DNA from: Candidatus Kuenenia stuttgartensis
GTDB taxonomy: Bacteria; Planctomycetota; Planctomycetia; Isosphaerales; Isosphaeraceae
Direction: 5' to 3'
Assembly (NCBI GenBank): GCA_945865635.1
Contig: CAMBEP010000031.1
Location: 1 to 58,182 of the forward strand
Length of the DNA stretch: 58,182 nt
A model generated the notes under the pieces. It was not told the origin of the DNA, made no database searches, and saw nothing but the letters and a program-made list of their open reading frames with translations. Shown here one piece after another: positions 50,990-58,182 of this stretch. Position 1 is the first letter of the stretch. The number at the start of each line of letters is the position of its first letter. The translations under genes and the position numbers were made by a program.

Positions 50990-52042
50990 ATGCAAACACA
51001 GAGAACTCGCAGTTATTCCCAAGCCTTACACGAAGCCATCGAACAGGAGATGACTCGCGACTCAAACGTTTTCGTAATGGGTCAAGGCATAGACGATTTC
51101 AAAGGTATGTATGGTACAACCAAAGGCTTAGTGGAACGCTTCGGGCCAAATCGTGTGTTCGATACCCCACTCGCCGAAGAAGGTATGACCGGCATTGCAA
51201 TCGGCGCAGCCATGGCCGGAATGAGGCCTATTCATACTCATATTCGTATGGATTTCATGTTATTAGCCATGAACCAAATCGTCAATATTGCTGCTAAAAG
51301 TCATTACATGTATGGCGGGGCCATTTCAGTACCTATTGTCATCCGTTCTGTTATAGGACGGAGCTGGGGTCAAGGCGCCCAACACTCACAGGGATTGCAT
51401 TCGCTTTTCATGCATATTCCTGGATTAAGAGTTGTAGCACCGACGACTCCGTACGACGCCAAGGGCTGTCTAATCGCCAGTATTCGGGATGATAATCCCG
51501 TCATGTTTGTAGAACACCGTATGGTCCATTTCCAAACGGGACACGTTCCCGAAGAATCTTACACGGTTCCGACTGGCCAGGCACGTGTCTTGGCAAAAGG
51601 CGACGATGTGACAATCGTTGGTATTTCCCATGCTGTTGTCGAATGCATGAGGGCTAAAGTCTGCCTTGAACAGGTGGGAATTCATGCAGAGGTTATTGAT
51701 CCTGTTTGGCTCAGCCCCTTGGACGTAGACACGATTGCTAACTCAGTAGAACGAACCGGTGCCTTGCTCGTGGTTGATTCTGGCTGGACATTCACTGGTG
51801 CAAGCGCTGAAATTGTTGCTGCCGTTGGTGAACGGTTACAAGGCAAGAAAGTCTTTAAATTTCAGCGAATGGGTTTTGCCCCAGTGCCTTGCCCGACCAC
51901 AAAAAACCTCGAAAAACAATACTATCCTGATGCGGCTGGCATAGCCTCATCGGCATTCAGCCTTGTTCGAGGCTCTAAGGAGCATTGGAAGCCGGAAATC
52001 GTGGATGCACCAGAGATCCTCGAATTCAAAGGCCCTTTTTGA
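50990..52042 (+). CDS. Thiamine-diphosphate E1 beta-like/transketolase-type subunit
   Basis: A 350-residue protein of the E1-beta family. The N-terminal pyrimidine-binding domain has the conserved acidic block FDTPLAEEGMTGIAIGAAMA (about residues 56-75), then AAKSHYMYGGAISVPIVIRS. A transketolase C-terminal domain follows from about residue 200 (GDDVTIVGISHAVVECM, ALLVVDSGWTFTG). With the preceding subunit it should form an alpha2beta2 ThDP enzyme in the cytosol. E1-beta proteins of CoA-forming complexes interact with E2; no E2 is encoded here, consistent with a stand-alone role. Confidence 0.88.
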   Translation: MQTQRTRSYSQALHEAIEQEMTRDSNVFVMGQGIDDFKGMYGTTKGLVERFGPNRVFDTPLAEEGMTGIAIGAAMAGMRPIHTHIRMDFMLLAMNQIVNIAAKSHYMYGGAISVPIVIRSVIGRSWGQGAQHSQGLHSLFMHIPGLRVVAPTTPYDAKGCLIASIRDDNPVMFVEHRMVHFQTGHVPEESYTVPTGQARVLAKGDDVTIVGISHAVVECMRAKVCLEQVGIHAEVIDPVWLSPLDVDTIANSVERTGALLVVDSGWTFTGASAEIVAAVGERLQGKKVFKFQRMGFAPVPCPTTKNLEKQYYPDAAGIASSAFSLVRGSKEHWKPEIVDAPEILEFKGPF

Positions 52043-52106
52043 GCTCGATTTCTACTCTATTGTGAATTCAAGACCCAACACCGCATTGCTCTGACAGGGA
52101 CTTTCA

Positions 52107-53303
52107 ATGCCAGCTAACTCTCCTACGTCACGTAAGCTCGACTGGCCGCTGATGAAGAACAACATCACGCGAGATGACCTCGACGCCGTGATCAAGTTTC
52201 TCTCCGAAGGCGACCCGATACTGACGCAGTCCAACCAGGTTCGAGCATTTGAAAAGGCTTGGTCCGAATGGCTGGGCGTCAAGTACAGCGTCTTTGTCAA
52301 CTCAGGATCATCTGCAAATCAGATCACCATGGGTGCCCTGCGGGAAGTGGCTGGCACGGGTGAAGTCATCGTACCGCCGCTCACCTGGGTCTCAGATATT
52401 GCAGCCGTTCTCCAAAATGGTTTTACGCCAGTTTTCGTCGATATCGACCCGAAAACGCTCGGTATGGACCATCGCCAGGTGCTTGAAAAAATTACGCCCA
52501 ATACCAAGGCCGTCTTTATGACGCACATTCTTGGTTACAATGCACTCAGCCCTGAGTTACTGGCCGAATTACAGGCCCGTGGCGTGCCACTTATCGAAGA
52601 TGTCTGCGAATCGCATGGCGCGACTATGAACGGCAAAAAGCTCGGTTCCCTATCCCTCATGAGCAATTTCTCGTTCTATTACGCCCACCACCTCAGCACC
52701 ATCGAAGGTGGTATGGTTTGCACAGACGATCGCCGGCTTTATGAAATTCTGCGCATGTTCCGCTCCCACGGCATGGTGCGTGAATGCAGCGACGATTCGT
52801 ATAAAACACCCTACTACGAACAACACCCCGACCTGAATCCGGACTTCATCTTCGCCTTCCCGGCTTACAATGTCCGTTCCACTGAGATCAACGCAGTTCT
52901 CGGCCTGAATCAGTTGCCAAGACTCGATGCCAACAACGAACTACGTACCCGGAATCTCAAGCTTTTTCTCAACAATCTTGACTCCAGCAAATATTTCACG
53001 GATTTCGTCACCGAAGGCAGTTCAAACTATGCCTTCACACTGGTGATCAAAGAAGCTGATGAAGGTTTGCGTGATCGAGTCATGCAAAAACTGCGGGAAC
53101 TCAAGGTTGAATTCCGCCGTGGGACTTCCGGAGGAGGCAATCAACTGCGTCAGCCATACCTGAAGCGGCTTGTCGGCGAACACGAAGCCATGAAATATCC
53201 AGCCGTGGAACACGTTCACTTCTTTGGTTTCTACATCGGTAACTATCCAGTTTTAGATCCTGAACTGATTCTGGAACTCTGTAACGTTCTGAACAGCCTG
53301 TAA
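52107..53303 (+). CDS. ColD-like nucleotide-sugar 3-dehydratase (DegT fold, His for Lys)
   Basis: A 398-residue protein of the DegT/DnrJ/EryC1/StrS fold. The segment SFYYAHHLSTIEGG has H194 where aminotransferases carry the PLP-binding lysine. His at this place marks 3-dehydratases: ColD, which converts GDP-4-keto-6-deoxymannose to the 3,6-dideoxy product, and the E1/RfbH group. The cysteine cluster of the [2Fe-2S] RfbH type is not seen, so ColD is the closer model. Other blocks: FVNSGSSANQITMGALREV, VPPLTWVSDIAAVLQNGF and IEDVCESHGATMNG. AGGGA precedes the ATG. Confidence 0.85.
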   Translation: MPANSPTSRKLDWPLMKNNITRDDLDAVIKFLSEGDPILTQSNQVRAFEKAWSEWLGVKYSVFVNSGSSANQITMGALREVAGTGEVIVPPLTWVSDIAAVLQNGFTPVFVDIDPKTLGMDHRQVLEKITPNTKAVFMTHILGYNALSPELLAELQARGVPLIEDVCESHGATMNGKKLGSLSLMSNFSFYYAHHLSTIEGGMVCTDDRRLYEILRMFRSHGMVRECSDDSYKTPYYEQHPDLNPDFIFAFPAYNVRSTEINAVLGLNQLPRLDANNELRTRNLKLFLNNLDSSKYFTDFVTEGSSNYAFTLVIKEADEGLRDRVMQKLRELKVEFRRGTSGGGNQLRQPYLKRLVGEHEAMKYPAVEHVHFFGFYIGNYPVLDPELILELCNVLNSL

Positions 53304-53316
53304 GCGAGGAAATTCC

Positions 53317-54843
53317 ATGATTCGGAAAGTTTGCCCAGACCTGGTTCTGATCAATCCATCGAGCAACAAACGCGTCTATCAATCGCTTGCGAGTGAATTG
53401 GCCGCCATCGAACCACCTGTTTGGGCTGGGCTCATGGCCACTTACGCCCGCGGTAAAGGGCTTTCTGTCGAGATCATCGACGCTCAGGCTGAAAATCTGT
53501 CTGCCGATGAAACGGCTCAACGAGCCATAGACCTCAATCCAACGCTTGTGGCAGTGGTGGTCTATGGCCAGCAGCCTTCTGCATCCACACAGATCATGCC
53601 TGCTTCCGGGGCTGTCTGCCAAGCGATAAAGCAACTTTCACCAAAGCAAAAGATCATGATGGTCGGTGGACACGTTGCATCATTGCCTGAACGAACCCTC
53701 CGTGAAGAAGTTGCCGACTTTGCAAGTGGTGGGGAAGGTTTGGTCACGCTCGTCGAATTGGTCCAGGCACTAAAAGCCAACGAATCCGATTATTCGAAAG
53801 TCGCTGACCTTTATTTCCGATCTGGTGGTCAAATTGCGACCCCAATTCGCAGAGCCCCGCTTGTCAGTGACCTTGACGGCGAGATGCCAGGTATCGCCTG
53901 GGACCTTCTCCCAATGGACCGTTACAGGGCTCATAACTGGCACTGTCTTGGCAACCATAACTCCGGTGGCGATCTGGCTCGCTCGCCATATGCATCGATT
54001 TATACGACTCTTGGTTGCCCTTACAAATGCACCTTCTGTTGCATTCAAGCTCCATTCAAAAGTGGCGAAAATGCACTTGGCATGCGTGCCACCACAAATA
54101 GCTACCGATTCTGGAGCCCCAAACGTGTTGGCGATGAACTCGAATTTCTCGTAAAGAATTTTGGGGTTCGGAATGTCAAATTTGCGGATGAAATGTTCGT
54201 CCTCAATAAAAGACACGTGGATGGGATTTGCGAAGAGATCACTCGCCGCGGCCTTGATCTCAACATCTGGGCCTATGCACGCGTGGACACTGTCAAAGAA
54301 GGTATGCTGCCAAAGCTCAAACAAGCAGGAGTCAATTGGCTGGCCTTCGGCATAGAAGCCGCCAACGCCAAGGTCCGTGACGACGTGCAAAAGGGCTTTG
54401 ATCAGAATGACATTGTCGATACGCTTACAAGAGTCTGGGACCATGGAATTTATGTCATTGGCAATTATATCTTTGGCTTGCCCGAAGATAATCATGACAC
54501 CATGCAGGAAACACTGGACATGGCCATTCGACTGAACTGCGAATTTGCCAATTTCTATTGTGCGATGGCTTACCCTGGCTCGCCCTTGTATCAAACAGCC
54601 CTTTCAAACAATTGGAGATTGCCAGATAGCTGGGCAGGCTACTCGCAACATGCCTACGACACACTTCCTCTTCCAACCAATTATTTGAGTGGATCGGAAG
54701 TTCTGCGTTTCAGGGATCAAGCCTTCCAGTCCTATTACGCAAACCCGAATTACCTTAACATGGTCGAGAAAAAATTCGGCGCCCCAACCGTGGAGCATAT
54801 CAGAGAGATGGCTTCTAAAACTCTTGATCGTCAATACGCTTGA
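53317..54843 (+). CDS. B12-binding-domain radical SAM protein
   Basis: A 508-residue protein. The N-terminal 150 residues resemble a cobalamin-binding Rossmann domain (LVLINPSSNKRVYQSLASEL, then MMVGGHVASLPERTLREEVA). The radical SAM core has GCPYKCTFCC with C234, C238 and C241 for the 4Fe-4S cluster, followed by NVKFADEMFVLNKRHVDGIC and WLAFGIEAANAKVRDDVQKG. Such enzymes do methylations, rearrangements or ring changes; which one is not visible. GAGGAA precedes the ATG, 13 bases after the ColD-like gene, so cotranscription is likely. A C-methyl or other carbon-skeleton change on the sugar is inferred from context. Confidence 0.85.
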   Translation: MIRKVCPDLVLINPSSNKRVYQSLASELAAIEPPVWAGLMATYARGKGLSVEIIDAQAENLSADETAQRAIDLNPTLVAVVVYGQQPSASTQIMPASGAVCQAIKQLSPKQKIMMVGGHVASLPERTLREEVADFASGGEGLVTLVELVQALKANESDYSKVADLYFRSGGQIATPIRRAPLVSDLDGEMPGIAWDLLPMDRYRAHNWHCLGNHNSGGDLARSPYASIYTTLGCPYKCTFCCIQAPFKSGENALGMRATTNSYRFWSPKRVGDELEFLVKNFGVRNVKFADEMFVLNKRHVDGICEEITRRGLDLNIWAYARVDTVKEGMLPKLKQAGVNWLAFGIEAANAKVRDDVQKGFDQNDIVDTLTRVWDHGIYVIGNYIFGLPEDNHDTMQETLDMAIRLNCEFANFYCAMAYPGSPLYQTALSNNWRLPDSWAGYSQHAYDTLPLPTNYLSGSEVLRFRDQAFQSYYANPNYLNMVEKKFGAPTVEHIREMASKTLDRQYA

Positions 54844-54936
54844 TCGAAGATGGTATGAAGATTAAACAATAGAGATTTCATAAGCATTGAAATCCATTCC
54901 ATCATTTCCTGCTATTTTCAAGGAACTTCTTTCACA

Positions 54937-55875
54937 ATGTCCCAGCATGTTCTTGTCACCGGCGGTTTCGGATACCTCGGATCCATCCTCTGCGGCTATC
55001 TGCTTGAGGAAGGCTATCGTGTGACCGTGGTCGATCGTCTCCTCTGGAATCAAAACGGCCCGTTTCACCTCTGCGCCAATCCGAATTTTGATTTCGTCAA
55101 AGGCGATGTCCGAGACGAAAAACTGATGGCCCGGCTCGTCAATGCTGCCGATATTATCATTCCGCTTGCCGCCGTCGTCGGTGCCTCAGCCTGCGATAGT
55201 GACCCGTTCCTGGCGGAATCCACCAACTTCGACGCCATTCGGCTCATCAATAAACTCCGAAGTCCATCGCAACCTGTCATCTACCCCAACACCAACAGTG
55301 GTTATGGCATCACTACGGGGGATGTCTTCTGCACCGAAGAAACGCCTCTGGAGCCCATCTCCATCTACGGTAAAACCAAGGTTCAGGCCGAGCAGGAATT
55401 GCTCAACAGCCCAAACACCATGTCGCTCCGTCTGGCCACGGTCTTTGGGATGTCGCCCCGCATGCGGCTCGACCTGCTTGTGAACCACTTTGTCTACACA
55501 GCTCTTTTTGACGGCTACATCGTGCTGTTTGAACATCACTTCAAACGCAATTACATCCACGTTCGCGACGTTGCACGAGCCTTCGTCCACAGCGTGAAGA
55601 ACTTTGAAGCCATGAAGGGCCGCCCCTACAACGCCGGGCTTGATCTGGCCAACCTCTCCAAGGGCGAACTGGCCGAAAAGGTCAAGGAATACCTGCCCAA
55701 GTTCCACATTGTCCATTCCGAGATCGGGCAAGACCCTGACAAACGCAACTATGTTGTCTCAAACCAACGCTTGCGTGATGCCGGGTTTGAAGCCATTCAT
55801 ACCCTCGAACAAGGCATTCCCGAACTGATCAAGGGCTATCGCATGATGGCCCGAAGCACGTTCAAAAACGCCTGA
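54937..55875 (+). CDS. NAD-dependent epimerase/dehydratase family protein
   Basis: A 312-residue extended SDR protein. It has a canonical cofactor loop LVTGGFGYLGSILCGYL, then VKGDVRD, IIPLAAVVGASAC, the catalytic segment PNTNSGYGITTG and YGKTKVQAEQELL, and FKRNYIHVRDVARAFVHSV. It resembles the nucleotide-sugar 4-epimerases and dehydratases of surface-glycan loci. The substrate is not readable. Together with the Fcl-like gene it gives the cluster two redox/epimerase steps. It is more GC-rich than 47930-50900. Confidence 0.87.
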   Translation: MSQHVLVTGGFGYLGSILCGYLLEEGYRVTVVDRLLWNQNGPFHLCANPNFDFVKGDVRDEKLMARLVNAADIIIPLAAVVGASACDSDPFLAESTNFDAIRLINKLRSPSQPVIYPNTNSGYGITTGDVFCTEETPLEPISIYGKTKVQAEQELLNSPNTMSLRLATVFGMSPRMRLDLLVNHFVYTALFDGYIVLFEHHFKRNYIHVRDVARAFVHSVKNFEAMKGRPYNAGLDLANLSKGELAEKVKEYLPKFHIVHSEIGQDPDKRNYVVSNQRLRDAGFEAIHTLEQGIPELIKGYRMMARSTFKNA

Positions 55876-55926
55876 TCAACCTATTCCACAACCACTTTGC
55901 AGGCTTACCTTTCAGGCTAACTCTAT

Positions 55927-56646
55927 ATGGTCGAACTCAATTATACGGACGCAATCGTCCTGGCCGGGGGCCGCGGCACCCGGTTGAGTTCGGTCGTTTC
56001 TGACCGCCCGAAAGTGCTTGCGGAAGTTTTGGGCCGCCCTGTTTTGACATTTCTGCTGGATCGCCTGGTAAGTGCCGGTATCCGCCGAACGATCCTCGCC
56101 GTGGGTTACATGGCCGACATGGTGGAAGATGTGATCGGCTCGCGTTACAAATCGATGGAAATCCTTTACAGCAAGGAAGCCCAGCCTCTGGGCACCGGCG
56201 GAGGCCTTCAACTGGCCAGCTTGCTTGTGCAAAGCAGTCATACTCTGGTCTTCAATGGCGATTCTTTCTGTCAACTAGACTTGCACGGTATGGTTGAGTT
56301 TCATAACCGACAATCTGGGGTGGGGACGATCGCCGTGATCTGTGTGCCTGATGCCGGCCGATATGGCCGTGTGTTGACTGGACCCGACCAGCGGATCATG
56401 AGATTTGAGGAGAAACAGGCAGGCGGGGCCGGATCGATCAACGCCGGGATTTACCTCGTTCCATCCGCAGCCCTCAGGTCTATTCCAGCCGGCCAGACCA
56501 TTTCGCTGGAACGGGAGATTTTTCCGGTTTGGGTGGAACAAGGTCTTTTTGCGTACCAAGCAGAAGGCCCTTTCCTCGATATTGGTCTGCCTGAAACTTA
56601 TGCTCAGGCCAGCCAATTTTTTGAGGAGCTTGAATCAACTCGATAG
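55927..56646 (+). CDS. hddC: Sugar-phosphate nucleotidyltransferase, HddC-like, second copy
   Basis: A 239-residue protein with the activation loop VLAGGRGTRLSSVVSDRPKV, the metal-site segment FNGDSFCQLD and LGTGGGLQLA. It is a homologue of the nucleotidyltransferase at 1484-2239. With the hddA copy at 47930 it could make a GDP-activated heptose or related sugar for this cluster, drawing on gmhA and gmhB from the left-hand locus. The activated sugar is inferred, not shown. No clear Shine-Dalgarno precedes the ATG. Confidence 0.83.
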   Translation: MVELNYTDAIVLAGGRGTRLSSVVSDRPKVLAEVLGRPVLTFLLDRLVSAGIRRTILAVGYMADMVEDVIGSRYKSMEILYSKEAQPLGTGGGLQLASLLVQSSHTLVFNGDSFCQLDLHGMVEFHNRQSGVGTIAVICVPDAGRYGRVLTGPDQRIMRFEEKQAGGAGSINAGIYLVPSAALRSIPAGQTISLEREIFPVWVEQGLFAYQAEGPFLDIGLPETYAQASQFFEELESTR

Positions 56647-56757
56647 CCATATTTTCTCAAATTATTTGAGAATCTCTCTCGCAATCAAAAAATATATCGT
56701 AGACTCCACACAAATATTCGGCATTCGTGCCTCATCAGACTTATCAGGACAGCTTCC

Positions 56758-57726
56758 ATGTCACTTGCCTCAAATGCTTCTGCTGGATCGATTCTTGAGA
56801 TACTCAACACAACGGCTCCCGCAACGCTTGAGCTGCCCATCGGTGACTGGCCGAGGCAGGACCTTTTGGATGCTTTGGCCGCAACAACCGATCTGGCTTC
56901 AGCTTCGGCAGAGTCCATCGCTCGAATTCTAATGACAACCAGCCTGAGACGTCAGGAAAATACCCGAGTTCAATCTCTTGAAACTCTGGTTCGATCACGC
57001 CTTCCCCAGGCCATGCTGGATCAACTTGATTTCACGATTGCGACCCACTTGGTCAACCATGACGAATATCTTCGCTGGGTGATTCAAATGGTGGGCGGGT
57101 GGTTGAATGTCGGCGATGGTAATAGCCAGTGCTTTAATCATGCCATTCGCCACATGCCTGATGGCGGTGCGGTGATCGAGATCGGCTCGTTTTTGGGTGT
57201 ATCAGTCAGCGTTCTCTCTTATTACCTGACCCGGCTGGGTCGAACCAACCGGCTTTATAATGCTGACCCTTGGCACTTTGAAGGTACTGAAAAGCCAGTG
57301 GGTGGGTTCTTTGACGGGTCCAGGCCGGTTTATCGCCAGTATTGCGTGGAAACTTACAAGAAAAACGTCTCGCTCTTTTGCGAGCAAAACATGCCGATTT
57401 CGATTGAGGCTTTCTCAGACGACTTTTTCAAAATGTGGGACGATCAGGCCACCGTTTCTGACGTCTTTGGCAATAAGGTTAAACTGGGCGGTCCGATCAG
57501 CTTTGCCTATATTGACGGTGCTCATACCTACGAAGCCGCCAAAATGGACTTCGAAAACGTCGCCAAGCACTTACTTCCAGGTGGGTTTGTGCTTTTTGAT
57601 GACAGCAATCCTCAACTCAATTTCGGGTGCGTTAAATCCGCTGCAGAAGCTGCTCAAACTCTAGGTTTTTCCAGAGTTTTCGGCCATGTCAATGGGTTAA
57701 ATGTTTTTTTAAACAAGAAGTCTTAA
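56758..57726 (+). CDS. Class I SAM-dependent methyltransferase
   Basis: A 322-residue protein. The first 120 residues are of unknown type; the methyltransferase core has AVIEIGSFLGVSVSVLSYYL (motif I, about residues 140-160), LYNADPWHF and ISFAYIDGAHTYEAAKMDFE with LLPGGFVLFDDSNPQ after it, as in the Methyltransf_24/cephalosporin-hydroxylase-like group. It probably methylates a glycan or sugar intermediate in the cytosol. It follows the nucleotidyltransferase by 111 bases and precedes the broken GT2 gene. Confidence 0.82.
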   Translation: MSLASNASAGSILEILNTTAPATLELPIGDWPRQDLLDALAATTDLASASAESIARILMTTSLRRQENTRVQSLETLVRSRLPQAMLDQLDFTIATHLVNHDEYLRWVIQMVGGWLNVGDGNSQCFNHAIRHMPDGGAVIEIGSFLGVSVSVLSYYLTRLGRTNRLYNADPWHFEGTEKPVGGFFDGSRPVYRQYCVETYKKNVSLFCEQNMPISIEAFSDDFFKMWDDQATVSDVFGNKVKLGGPISFAYIDGAHTYEAAKMDFENVAKHLLPGGFVLFDDSNPQLNFGCVKSAAEAAQTLGFSRVFGHVNGLNVFLNKKS

Positions 57727-57789
57727 CATGGGTGTAATGATCATAGGCTTGAACAGTAATCCCTTCACAAGTATCTAACAGGTGTGATT

Positions 57790-58077
57790 ATGGCGAGTGA
57801 TTTCTTGCAAATCGTAATTCCAACATATAATCGCGCTGCTGTCCTACCAGAGACATTAAATTACTTAGTTCAATCAATTCGCATGCACCAATTAATGAGT
57901 AAGGTTAGAATAGTTGTTCTTGATAACGCTTCAACAGATTCGACCCCAGATATTGAGATTAAGGCATTTGCAGATTGCAGAATCCAATATATTAGAAATA
58001 GTTATAACATCGGTGTGGAAAAGAATGTTTACAAGACGTCCCCGCCAAAACTAAACAAGCCTGTTTTTACGCCGTAA
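57790..58077 (+). pseudogene. Family 2 glycosyltransferase, truncated by insertion
   Basis: From the ATG at 57790 (a GTG at 57784 is also in frame), the start of a GT2 enzyme is clear: LQIVIPTYNRAAVLPETLNY, then VRIVVLDNASTDSTPDIEI and IQYIRNSYNIGVEKNVYK. The usual GDDD metal-binding region should follow but does not: after about codon 82 the sequence turns to TSPPKLNKPVFTP and stops at 58077. The break is at about 58035, where mobile-element-like sequence starts. It would lack the active site. The remainder may lie beyond the window. Confidence 0.75.
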
Positions 58078-58182
58078 CTTCTTCTGTATTCTTGTGTTAA
58101 ATCAATGTTTTGCACTTGATTTTAGATGGCGGTTTTGGTATGATATCCCTATTCACTACAAGGGGTTACGTTCGTCATGATT
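58035..58182 (+). mobile_element. Putative left end of an insertion sequence
   Basis: Starting near CGTCCCCGCCAAAAC the sequence departs from the GT2 gene. It contains AAACA-AGCC-TGTTT, a small hairpin with a T-run, then a promoter-like pair and an ATG at 58177 that begins a frame running off the window. This is what the leading edge of an IS with its transposase gene would look like. The family cannot be told, and the other end and target duplication are out of view. Confidence 0.45.
58116..58144 (+). promoter_or_regulatory. Sigma70-like promoter in the putative insertion sequence
   Basis: TTGATT (58116-58121), a 17-base spacer and TATGAT (58139-58144). It lies 33 bases before the ATG at 58177, which would be the first codon of the element's gene. 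Confidence 0.45.

Noticed and set aside
49963..52042. Complete 2-oxo acid dehydrogenase complex operon
   Set aside because: Only E1-type subunits are present; no lipoyl E2 or FAD-dependent E3 gene follows, and the neighbours are nucleotide-sugar genes.

Overview
The window looks like chromosome of a member of the Planctomycetota. The call rests on several families typical of that phylum: a DUF1559 pseudopilin-like protein, DUF1501 and DUF1549/DUF1553 proteins, PVC-type secreted haem proteins with CxxCH motifs, paired type I sulfatases, ThuA-domain proteins and a formaldehyde-activating enzyme (Fae) homologue. No rRNA, tRNA or CRISPR array was seen. Genus was not determined.

Layout. 1-9.9 kb: a heptose locus. 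It holds the 3' part of a heptose-7-phosphate kinase (hddA-like), a TylF-like methyltransferase, an hddC-like nucleotidyltransferase, gmhA-like and gmhB-like genes, a transaldolase, a GT39-like membrane protein and rpiA. The hddC-gmhA junction is split by about 2.9 kb carrying a DUF1559 gene, a small lipoprotein gene, a decayed ISL3 transposase and a large inverted repeat. A gmhA 5' fragment and an hddC 3' fragment flank it as duplication scars. 9.9-17.3 kb: a DUF1553-DUF1501 operon, a 570-residue protein of unknown function preceded by repeated TCCCG motifs, and a secreted cytochrome c-like protein. 17.5-24.2 kb: a DUF485/acetate-type symporter pair, purH, a PQQ-like beta-propeller protein and a zinc-ribbon protein. 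24.2-33.8 kb: two overlapping sulfatase genes, a LigD-phosphoesterase-like protein, a 1,244-residue PVC-type membrane-bound dehydrogenase-like haem protein and an unrecognised secreted protein. 34-39.9 kb: nuoL and nuoM with histidine-rich loops, a metallophosphoesterase and fae. 40-45.4 kb: a secreted alpha/beta hydrolase, a ThuA protein, a second DUF1501 protein and a LamG-like protein.

45.8-58.1 kb: a surface-glycan or nucleotide-sugar locus. In order it has an OGT/HMW1C-like glycosyltransferase, a second hddA-like kinase, a GDP-fucose-synthase-like epimerase, E1-alpha and E1-beta type thiamine-diphosphate subunits, a DegT-family protein with histidine in place of the PLP lysine (as in ColD), a B12-binding radical SAM protein, another epimerase, a second hddC-like nucleotidyltransferase, a methyltransferase and a GT2 gene cut short by what looks like the left end of a mobile element.

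How it may work together (inference). Transaldolase and RpiA can supply sedoheptulose 7-phosphate, and GmhA/HddA/GmhB/HddC would turn it into an NDP-heptose. The right-hand cluster could make a deoxygenated, carbon-branched sugar: a ColD-like 3-dehydration, followed by transfer of a two-carbon unit by a stand-alone E1-type thiamine enzyme that has no E2 or E3 partner here. This is the most novel part of the window. The two sugar loci may also share regulation: an identical 12-bp palindrome (CGAAACGTTTCG) lies just downstream of promoter-like sequences ahead of rpiA and ahead of the glycosyltransferase that opens the right-hand cluster.
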